Below, piece by piece: positions 1-6,584 of a stretch of DNA of 6,584 nt (position 1 is the first letter of the stretch; each line of letters begins with the position of its first letter). Location of the stretch: NCBI GenBank assembly GCA_002381565.1, contig DFWZ01000005.1:9072-15655 (forward strand), given 5' to 3'. The stretch comes from Gallionella sp. UBA4121 (GTDB taxonomy: Bacteria > Pseudomonadota > Gammaproteobacteria > Burkholderiales > Gallionellaceae). Made by a program: the position numbers and the translations under genes. Below the pieces are notes generated by a model. That model searched no databases and was not told where the DNA came from. It saw nothing but the letters and a program-made list of their open reading frames with translations.

Positions 1-2046
1 CTGTTTGAGCGAGACATCGTCAAACAGGCCATTGTGGACTCGTTCAAAAAACTGAGTCCGCGCCAGCAGATGAAAAATCCGGTGATGTTCGTGGTTTGGG
101 TAGGCAGCGTGCTGACCACGGCGCTGTTCTTCCAGGCATTGGCAGGACAAGGCGAAGCGCCGACCGGCTTCATCCTTGCAGTGACGCTGTGGCTGTGGTT
201 CACCGTGCTGTTCGCCAACTTTGCAGAAGCGCTGGCGGAAGGCCGCAGCCGCGCCCAGGCTAATGCGATGCGCAGTGCCAAGCGCGACATCCAGGCCAGG
301 AAGCTGACCCGCCCCAACTACGGCGAGACATATGCCATGGTGTCAGGATCGGAGTTGCGTCGCGACGACGTGGTGCTGGTCGAGGCGGGTGATTTCATTC
401 CCGGTGACGGTGAGGTGGTTGAAGGGGTTGCCTCGGTGGACGAAAGCGCGATCACCGGCGAGAGCGCACCGGTGATCCGCGCATCCGGTGGTGACTTCAA
501 CGCGGTAACCGGCGGCACGCGGGTGTTGTCCGACTGGCTGGTAGTTCGCATTACCGCCAATCCGGGCGAAACGTTCCTGGACCGCATGATCGCGATGGTG
601 GAAGGCGCAAAGCGCCAGAAGACCCCCAACGAGATCGCGCTCACGATCCTTTTGGTGGCAATGACGCTGATCTTTCTGCTGGCGACCGTCACGCTGCTGC
701 CGTTCTCGATCTACAGCGTCGAGACGGCGGGTGCGGGACAACCGGTCAGCATTACCGTGCTGGTGGCGCTGCTGGTGTGTCTGATTCCGACCACGATAGG
801 CGGCCTGCTGTCCGCCATCGGCGTGGCCGGCATGGGGCGCATGCTGCAAAAGAACGTGATCGCCACATCCGGACGTGCAGTGGAAGCGGCGGGGGACGTG
901 GACGTGTTGCTGCTGGACAAGACCGGCACGATCACGCTGGGTAACCGTCACGCCAGCAACTTTTTGCATGCTGTCGGTGTAACCGAGGCTGAACTGGCCG
1001 ATGCGGCGCAACTTGCCTCGCTGGCGGATGAAACGCCGGAAGGTCGCAGCATTGTCGTGCTGGCCAAGGAAAAATTCGGCCTGCGCGAACGCAATATCCA
1101 TGAGATGGGCGCGACGTTTGTGCCTTTCAGTGCACAAACGCGTATGAGTGGCGTCAATATGGGCGATCGTCAAGTGCGTAAGGGTGCGGCAGATTCCATC
1201 CGCAATCACGTCATCAGTCTCGGGGGCAGCTTTCCACCGGGGGTGGATGCCATCGTGGACAGCGTTTCACGACGCGGCAGCACGCCGCTGGTAGTGGCGG
1301 ATGGAGCAAAAGTGCTGGGGGTGATCGAGCTCAAGGATGTGGTCAAGGGCGGCATCAAGGAACGCTTCGCCGAACTGCGCCGCATGGGGATCAAGACCAT
1401 CATGATCACCGGCGACAACCGGCTGACGGCCGCCGCGATCGCAGCAGAAGCCGGGGTGGACGACTTCCTTGCCGAAGCGACGCCGGAAGACAAACTGAAA
1501 TTGATCCGTGAACATCAGGCACAAGGTCGCCTGGTGGCGATGACCGGCGACGGTACCAACGATGCCCCCGCACTGGCACAGGCCGATGTGGCGGTGGCGA
1601 TGAATACCGGTACGCAGGCCGCCAAGGAAGCGGGCAATATGGTGGATCTGGATTCCAACCCGACCAAGCTGATCGAGATCGTCGAAACCGGCAAACAGAT
1701 GTTGATGACGCGCGGTGCCTTGACCACCTTCAGTATCGCCAACGATGTGGCCAAGTATTTCGCGATTATTCCGGCAGCGTTTGCGTCCACCTATCCGGCA
1801 TTGGGTGGTCTTAACGTGATGGGACTGGCGACGCCGTCCAGCGCCATTTTGTCTGCCGTGATATTCAACGCGCTGGTCATCATCGCGCTGGTGCCGCTGG
1901 CATTGAAGGGCGTGAATTACCGCGCGATCGGTGCCAATCTGCTGTTGCGCAACAACCTGTTGATCTACGGGCTGGGCGGCATCATCGTCCCCTTCATCGG
2001 CATCAAACTGATCGACATGATACTTGTCGGTTTTGGCTGGATATAA
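1..2046 (+). CDS. kdpB: KdpB, ATPase subunit of the K+-transporting P-type ATPase (5' end cut by window)
   Basis: KdpB is the catalytic P-type ATPase subunit of the inner-membrane KdpFABC complex; it hydrolyses ATP to drive high-affinity K+ uptake through KdpA. The frame is open from base 1. The first 11 codons (LFERDIVKQAI) match the KdpB N-terminus, so the GTG at base 34 is probably internal and the true start lies a few codons outside the window. Counting codons from base 1, I see the actuator TGES motif at 152-155, the phosphorylation motif DKTGT with Asp306 (bases 916-918), the nucleotide-domain Lys394 in RKGA, MITGD at 468-472, and the hinge TGDGTND at 515-521. Asp582 and Lys585 in the ANDVAKYF membrane segment match the pair known to couple hydrolysis to transport in E. 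coli. The length is close to E. coli KdpB (682 aa) and there is no frameshift. The serine of TGES, an inhibitory phosphorylation site in E. coli, is kept. The protein is certain; only the start is unseen. Confidence 0.98.
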   Translation: MFERDIVKQAIVDSFKKLSPRQQMKNPVMFVVWVGSVLTTALFFQALAGQGEAPTGFILAVTLWLWFTVLFANFAEALAEGRSRAQANAMRSAKRDIQARKLTRPNYGETYAMVSGSELRRDDVVLVEAGDFIPGDGEVVEGVASVDESAITGESAPVIRASGGDFNAVTGGTRVLSDWLVVRITANPGETFLDRMIAMVEGAKRQKTPNEIALTILLVAMTLIFLLATVTLLPFSIYSVETAGAGQPVSITVLVALLVCLIPTTIGGLLSAIGVAGMGRMLQKNVIATSGRAVEAAGDVDVLLLDKTGTITLGNRHASNFLHAVGVTEAELADAAQLASLADETPEGRSIVVLAKEKFGLRERNIHEMGATFVPFSAQTRMSGVNMGDRQVRKGAADSIRNHVISLGGSFPPGVDAIVDSVSRRGSTPLVVADGAKVLGVIELKDVVKGGIKERFAELRRMGIKTIMITGDNRLTAAAIAAEAGVDDFLAEATPEDKLKLIREHQAQGRLVAMTGDGTNDAPALAQADVAVAMNTGTQAAKEAGNMVDLDSNPTKLIEIVETGKQMLMTRGALTTFSIANDVAKYFAIIPAAFASTYPALGGLNVMGLATPSSAILSAVIFNALVIIALVPLALKGVNYRAIGANLLLRNNLLIYGLGGIIVPFIGIKLIDMILVGFGWI

Positions 2047-2058
2047 ACCAACTAGCCA

Positions 2059-2075
2059 TCCCCCTTGCAGGGGGA
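2059..2075 (+). repeat. Outer hairpin of the left repeat unit
   Basis: TCCCCCT (2059-2065) pairs perfectly with AGGGGGA (2069-2075) around a TGC loop. It begins 13 bases after the kdpB stop. No T-run follows, so it does not look like an intrinsic terminator; a role in protecting the 3' end of kdpB mRNA is possible but unproven. Confidence 0.75.
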
Positions 2076-2124
2076 GGGCTAGGGAGGGGGTGGAAACGTG
2101 AACAGACCACCAACCCACATCCTA

Positions 2125-2149
2125 CCCTTCCCCCTACAAGGGGGAAGGG
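2125..2149 (+). repeat. Outer hairpin of the right repeat unit, perfect 11-bp stem
   Basis: CCCTTCCCCCT (2125-2135) is the exact reverse complement of AGGGGGAAGGG (2139-2149), separated by the loop ACA. This is the strongest hairpin in the window. A T-run occurs at 2168-2173, 18 bases past the stem, too far for a standard rho-independent terminator. It lies 44 bases before the kdpC start and leaves the kdpC ribosome-binding site free. Confidence 0.85.
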
Positions 2150-2193
2150 ACGATCGATTGAAATAAATTTTTTGATATACGAAAGGATGCATC

Positions 2194-2775
2194 ATGTTTA
2201 AAGAACTACGCCCCGCTGTTGTCAGCTTTCTGTTACTGACCTTGTTGACCGGTATCGCCTACCCGTTGTTGGTGACGGGCATCTCCCAGTTAGCCATGCC
2301 GGGCCAGGCCAATGGCAGCATGATCATGAAAGACGGCAAGCCGGCAGGTTCCGAGCTGATCGGTCAGTCGTTCTCCGACCCGAAATATTTCTGGAGCCGT
2401 CCGTCGGCAACCGGACCGATGCCCAATAACGCAGCAGCTTCCAGCGGATCGAACCTTGGGCCGACCAACCCGGCGTTGATGGATGCGATTAAAGCCCGTA
2501 TTCAAGCACTGACGGACGCAGACCCCGGCAATCGGCAGCTGGTTCCGGTCGATCTGGTGACTGCCTCCGCCAGCGGGCTTGATCCGCACATCAGCCCTGC
2601 GGCTGCCCAATACCAGTTGGCCCGCGTGGCACGGGTACGCAATTTAAATCCGGAGGCCTTGCAAAAACTGGTGGCGGAACACACCGAGGGTCGTCAGTTC
2701 GGTATTCTGGGTGAACCCAGGGTCAATGTGCTGGAACTCAATCTGGCGCTGGATGCTGTAATCGATACGCACTAA
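2194..2775 (+). CDS. kdpC: KdpC, small subunit of the K+-transporting ATPase
   Basis: KdpC is the single-pass inner-membrane subunit of KdpFABC. It is needed for assembly and is thought to help KdpB bind ATP or to stabilise the complex. The 193-aa product is close to E. coli KdpC (190 aa). It has a short basic N-terminus (MFKELRP), one hydrophobic segment at about residues 8-30, and a soluble domain with family-typical stretches: IGQSF with YFWSRPSAT (56-73), SNLGPTNPAL (86-95), VTASASGLDPHISPAAA (122-138), QLARVARVR (141-149) and VNVLELNLALD (178-188). The start ATG is supported by GAAAGGA at 2181-2187, six bases upstream. The gap from kdpB is 147 bases, much longer than the few bases in E. 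coli, because a palindromic repeat pair lies between them. The AT-rich stretch 2158-2180 has no sigma-70 promoter with proper spacing, so I infer expression from the upstream kdp promoter. Confidence 0.97.
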   Translation: MFKELRPAVVSFLLLTLLTGIAYPLLVTGISQLAMPGQANGSMIMKDGKPAGSELIGQSFSDPKYFWSRPSATGPMPNNAAASSGSNLGPTNPALMDAIKARIQALTDADPGNRQLVPVDLVTASASGLDPHISPAAAQYQLARVARVRNLNPEALQKLVAEHTEGRQFGILGEPRVNVLELNLALDAVIDTH

Positions 2776-2787
2776 AGTTTATACTCC

Positions 2788-2792
2788 GGAGG
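2788..2792 (+). promoter_or_regulatory. Displaced Shine-Dalgarno-like GGAGG upstream of corA
   Basis: GGAGG lies 25 bases before the corA ATG, much farther than the usual 5-10. The corA frame has a TAA at 2809-2811, so no in-frame start can lie nearer to this motif. Just ahead of the ATG (2805-2817) no good purine-rich site is seen. The motif may be unused, may be brought closer by RNA folding, or may help ribosomes leaving kdpC to re-initiate. Confidence 0.35.
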
Positions 2793-2817
2793 TGTTCATA
2801 ATCAGACGTAAACCGAC

Positions 2818-3783
2818 ATGCTGATCAATTGCGTTGCTTACCAGAACGGCGTCAAGCTCGCCGATCTTTCCGTCGAAGAGATCAGTGATTATCTTGAACG
2901 GAAGGATTGTTTCGTCTGGGTGGCGCTGCGCGATGCGAGCGACGCCGAACTCGATACGATGCAGGAAGAATTCGGGCTGCACGATCTGGCGATCGAGGAT
3001 GCCCGCCACGGCCACCAGCGCCCCAAGATCGAGGAGTACGGTGAAACGCTGTTCGTGGCGATGCACCTGGTGGAGGTTGCACATTCCGAACTTGCAGTGG
3101 GCGAGATCAGCGTCTTCGCCGGGCACAATTTCATCCTTTCGGTGCGCAACCGCAGCAACCGCAACCTGCTTGGCGTGCGCCAACGCTGCGAGCGCGAGCC
3201 CGAGCTGTTGAGGCTGGGCTCGGGCTTCGTGCTCTATGCATTGATGGACGCGGTGGTGGATCTCTACTTTCCGGTGATAGATGACCTGGAGTCTCAACTG
3301 GAATCCATCGAGGAACACCTGTTCGATAACGGGCAGGCGCTCTCCAACATCGAGCGACTCTATGAACTCAAGCGCAAGGCCATGGTGCTCAAGCATGCGG
3401 TAACGCCGCTGATGGAAGCCAGCGGAAAACTGCAAGGCGGGCGCGTGCCGCCGGTCTGCACCACCACTCAGGAGTATTTCCGCGATGTCTATGACCACCT
3501 GACGCGTATCAACGCGACGATAGACGCAATGCGCGACACCATCACCACGGCGATCCTGGTCAGTCAGTCCACGGTATCCATCGAACAGAACGTGATCAAT
3601 AAACAACTGGCCGCCTGGGCTGCGATCTTCGCCATCGCCACCGTTTTCACCGGCATCTGGGGCATGAACTTCAAGCTCATGCCGGAATTGCAATGGGCTT
3701 ACGGCTACCCTGTTGCGCTTCTCATCATCATTGCAGTCTGCGGTTTTCTTTATCTTCACTTCAAGCGATCTGACTGGCTGTAA
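2818..3783 (+). CDS. corA: CorA-family Mg2+/Co2+ channel
   Basis: CorA proteins are homopentameric inner-membrane channels that let Mg2+ (also Co2+ and Ni2+) enter down the electrochemical gradient. The 321-aa product has the family plan: an N-terminal cytoplasmic alpha/beta domain (about 1-140, with LAIEDARHGHQRPKIEEY at 57-74), a long charged helical region (about 150-255), and two C-terminal membrane helices at about 264-282 and 297-314. The selectivity motif GMN is at 282-284, followed by the loop MPELQWAYGYP (288-298) and a basic tail FKRSDWL. GMN with MPEL argues for CorA rather than the related zinc transporter ZntB. Residue 281 is Trp where the classic motif has Tyr. ATG 2818 is chosen because TAA at 2809-2811 blocks any earlier in-frame start, and MLINCVAYQ is a typical N-terminus. 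It sits 42 bases after kdpC and 21 bases before kdpD. Exact ion preference cannot be read from sequence. Confidence 0.94.
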   Translation: MLINCVAYQNGVKLADLSVEEISDYLERKDCFVWVALRDASDAELDTMQEEFGLHDLAIEDARHGHQRPKIEEYGETLFVAMHLVEVAHSELAVGEISVFAGHNFILSVRNRSNRNLLGVRQRCEREPELLRLGSGFVLYALMDAVVDLYFPVIDDLESQLESIEEHLFDNGQALSNIERLYELKRKAMVLKHAVTPLMEASGKLQGGRVPPVCTTTQEYFRDVYDHLTRINATIDAMRDTITTAILVSQSTVSIEQNVINKQLAAWAAIFAIATVFTGIWGMNFKLMPELQWAYGYPVALLIIIAVCGFLYLHFKRSDWL

Positions 3784-3804
3784 TTTGCCCATGAAACGAT
3801 AGCG

Positions 3805-6549
3805 ATGGCCGACCAACGTCCCGATCCCGACGCGCTGCTGGAAAAAGTGCAACTTGCCGAAAACAGGCGTCGTCGCGGACGCCTGAAGATTTTCTTCGGC
3901 GCCTGTGCCGGTGTCGGCAAAACCTTTGGCATGTTGCTGGCTGCACGTGAGCGGCGGGCGGCGGGTCTGGACGTGGTGGCGGGTTATGTGGAAACCCACA
4001 AACGTGCCGAGACGGAACAGCTCTTAGCGGGTTTGGAAATCCTGCCGCAGCGTTTAGTGGAATATCAGGGCACGCAATTGCGTGAGTTTGATCTGGATGC
4101 CGCACTCCGCCGCCACCCGGCGCTGATTCTGGTGGATGAACTGGCTCACACTAATGTGCAAGGCTCGCGTCACCCTAAGCGCTGGCAGGATGTGGAGGAA
4201 TTGCTCGAGGCGGGTATCGATGTCTATACCGCGATGAACGTCCAGCACATCGAAAGCCTCAACGATGTGGTCTCGCAAATCACCGGTATTCCGGTATGGG
4301 AAACTGTGCCGGATGCGATGCTGGCAGAAGCCAATGAAATCGAGCTGATCGACCTTCCACCGGACGAGTTGTTGCAACGACTTAAAGAAGGCAAGGTCTA
4401 CCTGCCGCAGCAGGCGGAACGCGCGGCGCAGAATTTTTTCCGCAAGGGCAACCTGATTGCGTTGCGCGAACTGGCGTTGCGCCGCACGGCGGATCGGGTG
4501 GATGCGCAGATGCGCGATTACCGTGAAGATCATGCTATCCAGAATGTGTGGCAAGTGAAAGAGCGGATGCTGGTCTGTATCGGGCCGGGTGGCTCGGCTG
4601 AGAATCTGGTGCGTGCAGCGTACCGCCTGGCGAAGTTGTTGAGAGCAGAGTGGATTGTGGTGTATGTCGAGACGGCGAAACTCCAGCGTCTGTCCCGTGA
4701 GCAGCGCGATGCGATACTGCGCACATTAAAGCTGGCGGAGGAGTTGGGCGCTGAGACCGTCACACTGGGCGGCTACCGGATGGCCGATGAGGTGATTTCC
4801 TATGCACGTACCCGCAATGCCAGTCGTATCGTGCTGGGCAAGCCGACCCTGTCAGGATGGAAACGCTGGCTGTTGGGCTCGCTGGTTGATACCATCGTCC
4901 GCCAGGCCAGTGACATCGATATTCATGTGGTGGGCGGGGAATCCAATTTCCTGTCGCAGACGAGGGAAAATCCCTATTTTTCGCGCAGTCGTTTATATCT
5001 CGGACTTGCATCCGAAGAACCGGGCACGATGTTTAAATGGCGGGCAAGCTACCTGTGGGCGGTCGCCACCACAGTGATCTGCACCGGCATCGCCTGGCTG
5101 ATGTATGACTATTTCGACACTGCCAACCTGATCATGGTTTACCTGTTGGGCGTAGTGGTAGTCGCCGCACGTTACGGGCGCGGCCCCTCTGTGCTGAGCT
5201 CGTTCCTGAGCGTGGTGTTGTTTGATTTTTGCTTTGTGCCACCGCAATTCAGCTTTGCCGTATCCGACAGTCAATACCTGGTCACTTTTGCTGTGATGCT
5301 GCTGGTAGCGCTGGTTATCAGCAGCATGACAGTCAGCATCAGTCATCAGGCCAGAATAGCGGGGCACCGCGAGCGCCGGATCGCTTCGCTGTATGCGATG
5401 AGCCGTGAGCTGGCGGTGACGCGCGGTGAGGAAAATATTTTGCGCATTGCGGTCGATCACGTGGCGGAGGTGTTTGAAGCGCAGGCAGTGGTGTTGTTGC
5501 CTGATAAGACCGGGCGCATCGTTTATCCTCAAAAAGAAGGCACTGCACAATCCTGTCATGGCAGCGACCTGAGTGTGGCGCAATGGGTATATGAGCATGA
5601 ACAGATGGCAGGGCAGGGCACGGACACTTTGCCGGGAGGCGAGGTGGTTTACCTGCCTCTGGCGGCTTCTTCCGGAATGATAGGCGTGTTGGCTTTGTTG
5701 CCGCTAAATCCTGCGCGGATTGCACTTCCCGAACAACAACGCCTGCTGGAAACGTTTGTCAGCCAGATCGCACTGGCGCTGGAGCGGGTCCGACTGGCGG
5801 CGGATGCGCACAACTCACAGATTAAAATGGAAACGGAGCTGCTGCGCAACTCCCTGCTGTCGGCGATCTCGCATGACTTGCGCACGCCGCTGGCGGCGAT
5901 AGTGGGCGCATCCAGTACTTTGGTGCGGGATGACGACAGGCTCGATGGCCATGCCCGCCATGAGCTTAGCCTGACCATTTATGACGAAGCCATACGCATG
6001 GCCAGTCTTGCCAACAACTTGCTGGACATGGCGCGACTTCAGGCGGGTGCTGTTGTGCTACACCGGCAATGGCAACCGCTGGAAGAAGTGGTCGGCGGTG
6101 CGTTGGCAGGGTTGACCGGGCGGATGGCTAATCATCCGGTCACCATCAGACTGCCACATGACTTGACTATGGTTGAGATCGACAGTCTGCTGATCGAGCG
6201 GGTGTTTGTGAATCTGCTGGAAAATGCGGTGAAATACACACAGCCCGGAACCCCAATCGAAATTTCTGCCGCAACAGGCGCGGGAGAATTGGTGGTGACC
6301 GTTTCAGATCGGGGGCAGGGAATTCCGGCAGGAGAAGAAAAACGTATCTTCGAAAAATTCCACCGCGTCGCCCGCGAGGGTAATCAGGGCGGGGCGGGCT
6401 TAGGGTTGGCGATTTGCCGCTCCATCGTGGAGGCGCACGGCGGACGGATATGGGCGGATAATTTGCCCACAGGCGGTGCTGCATTCCACTTCGCATTACC
6501 CTTGACCGAGCCACCTTTAATCGAGCATGAAGAGGCGAGTCCCTCATGA
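3805..6549 (+). CDS. kdpD: KdpD, sensor histidine kinase controlling the kdp operon
   Basis: KdpD is an inner-membrane sensor kinase that responds to K+ limitation and osmotic stress and phosphorylates the regulator KdpE. The 914-aa product (E. coli 894) is complete. In order: the cytoplasmic KdpD domain with Walker A GACAGVGKT (32-40), Walker B ILVDE (108-112) and FFRKGNLIALRELALRRTAD (211-230); a Usp-like domain (about 252-377); four membrane helices at about 414-434, 442-456, 462-479 and 491-512; an arginine-rich stretch just after them (Arg517, 522, 524, 525); a GAF-like region (about 525-660); a HisKA domain with phospho-acceptor His690 in SHDLRTPL (bases 5872-5874); and an ATPase domain with the N box NLLENAVKY (803-811), DRGQGIP (835-841), IFEKF (848-852) and GAGLGLAI (863-870). 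All key residues are present, so it should be active. ATG 3805 is the only sensible start: the next Met (43) would lose the Walker A motif. The Shine-Dalgarno signal is weak, so coupling to corA translation is likely. Confidence 0.97.
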   Translation: MADQRPDPDALLEKVQLAENRRRRGRLKIFFGACAGVGKTFGMLLAARERRAAGLDVVAGYVETHKRAETEQLLAGLEILPQRLVEYQGTQLREFDLDAALRRHPALILVDELAHTNVQGSRHPKRWQDVEELLEAGIDVYTAMNVQHIESLNDVVSQITGIPVWETVPDAMLAEANEIELIDLPPDELLQRLKEGKVYLPQQAERAAQNFFRKGNLIALRELALRRTADRVDAQMRDYREDHAIQNVWQVKERMLVCIGPGGSAENLVRAAYRLAKLLRAEWIVVYVETAKLQRLSREQRDAILRTLKLAEELGAETVTLGGYRMADEVISYARTRNASRIVLGKPTLSGWKRWLLGSLVDTIVRQASDIDIHVVGGESNFLSQTRENPYFSRSRLYLGLASEEPGTMFKWRASYLWAVATTVICTGIAWLMYDYFDTANLIMVYLLGVVVVAARYGRGPSVLSSFLSVVLFDFCFVPPQFSFAVSDSQYLVTFAVMLLVALVISSMTVSISHQARIAGHRERRIASLYAMSRELAVTRGEENILRIAVDHVAEVFEAQAVVLLPDKTGRIVYPQKEGTAQSCHGSDLSVAQWVYEHEQMAGQGTDTLPGGEVVYLPLAASSGMIGVLALLPLNPARIALPEQQRLLETFVSQIALALERVRLAADAHNSQIKMETELLRNSLLSAISHDLRTPLAAIVGASSTLVRDDDRLDGHARHELSLTIYDEAIRMASLANNLLDMARLQAGAVVLHRQWQPLEEVVGGALAGLTGRMANHPVTIRLPHDLTMVEIDSLLIERVFVNLLENAVKYTQPGTPIEISAATGAGELVVTVSDRGQGIPAGEEKRIFEKFHRVAREGNQGGAGLGLAICRSIVEAHGGRIWADNLPTGGAAFHFALPLTEPPLIEHEEASPS

Positions 6550-6564
6550 ATCCATTAGCCCGTC

Positions 6565-6584
6565 ATTCCGGCGCAGGCCGGAAT
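6565..6584. repeat. Palindromic dispersed-type repeat after kdpD (possibly continues past window)
   Basis: ATTCCGGC (6565-6572) is the exact reverse complement of GCCGGAAT (6577-6584), with loop GCAG. Together with the preceding CGTC it has the form CGTCATTCC...GGAAT, a short repeat scattered through many proteobacterial genomes and similar to the Neisseria dRS3 repeat (ATTCC/GGAAT ends). The repeat class is recognised from memory, not from a search. It begins 15 bases after the kdpD stop and reaches the window edge, so its full extent is unknown. Without the following bases I cannot say whether a T-run makes it a terminator. Confidence 0.75.

Larger units (their letters stand above)
2056..2149. 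repeat. Pair of inverted GC-rich palindromic repeat units between kdpB and kdpC
   Basis: Two related units of about 40 bases face each other across a 13-base spacer (2094-2106). The left unit spans about 2056-2093. The right unit spans about 2107-2149 and, read on the - strand, shows the same order: CCCCCTTG, one variable base, AGGGGGA, a G-run, TAGG, then GTGG. Each unit has its own small hairpin at its outer end, and GGTGG (2089-2093) can pair with CCACC (2107-2111), so the whole block can also fold as one long imperfect hairpin. The two folds compete for the same bases. The layout resembles BIME/REP-type or MITE-like dispersed elements of proteobacterial genomes; that assignment is inference. 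No coding frame is apparent. The block lies inside what should be one transcript, so it would sit in the kdpBC mRNA. Confidence 0.85.

Noticed and set aside
34..36. GTG at 34 as the start of kdpB
   Set aside because: The 11 codons upstream are open and match the KdpB N-terminal sequence, so the gene begins before the window.
343..2118. Two long - strand open frames (343-1209 and 1267-2118) opposite kdpB
   Set aside because: They lie opposite a highly conserved KdpB sequence and show the same low-complexity His/Arg/Gln composition; shadows of the real gene.
2125..2173. Intrinsic terminator made of the 11-bp hairpin and the following T-run
   Set aside because: The T-run (2168-2173) starts 18 bases after the stem rather than directly after it, and termination here would cut kdpC from the rest of its complex.
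2158..2179. A kdpC promoter from TTGAAA (2158-2163) and GATATA (2174-2179)
   Set aside because: The spacer is only 10 bases, far short of the 16-18 needed for a sigma-70 promoter.
3791..3802. Mini reading frame ATGAAACGATAG (Met-Lys-Arg-stop) just before kdpD
   Set aside because: Three codons in such a short gap are expected by chance and nothing else supports a regulatory leader.
2779..3999. A 406-codon open frame on the - strand, longer than corA itself and covering it entirely
   Set aside because: The product is rich in His, Gln and Arg with no recognisable domain, as expected from the complement of GC-biased coding sequence. The + strand frames here are clear CorA and KdpD.

Overview
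The window holds a kdp potassium-transport locus read entirely on the + strand: the 3' part of kdpB (cut by the left edge), kdpC, a corA-type divalent-cation channel gene, and a complete kdpD sensor kinase gene. It ends 35 bases after the kdpD stop, before any recognisable kdpE. All four products are identified from motifs and from remembered similarity to the E. coli proteins; no database search was possible. GC-rich codon use, the protein sequences and the style of dispersed repeats suggest a proteobacterium, most likely a betaproteobacterium. The genus cannot be fixed from this sequence.

Layout: kdpB (1-2046), a 147-base gap with two inverted copies of a GC-rich palindromic repeat (about 2056-2149), kdpC (2194-2775), a 42-base gap, corA (2818-3783), a 21-base gap, kdpD (3805-6549), and a second, unrelated palindromic repeat at the right edge (6565-6584). 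There is no gene-free stretch longer than 300 bases. I see no tRNA, rRNA, CRISPR array, transposase or convincing intrinsic terminator.

Working together: KdpB is the P-type ATPase subunit that powers high-affinity K+ uptake through KdpA (expected just upstream). KdpC is the small single-pass subunit that completes the pump. KdpD senses K+ limitation or osmotic stress and would phosphorylate KdpE to switch the operon on. CorA is a passive Mg2+/Co2+ channel and not a standard member of the locus. Its position between kdpC and kdpD, with short gaps and the same strand, suggests co-transcription and perhaps shared control.

The enzymes look ordinary and intact. What is unusual is the architecture: corA inside the operon, and palindromic repeats inserted at two joints (kdpB/kdpC and kdpD/downstream) that are tightly packed in the classical E. 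coli operon. I found no evidence of a wholly new system.
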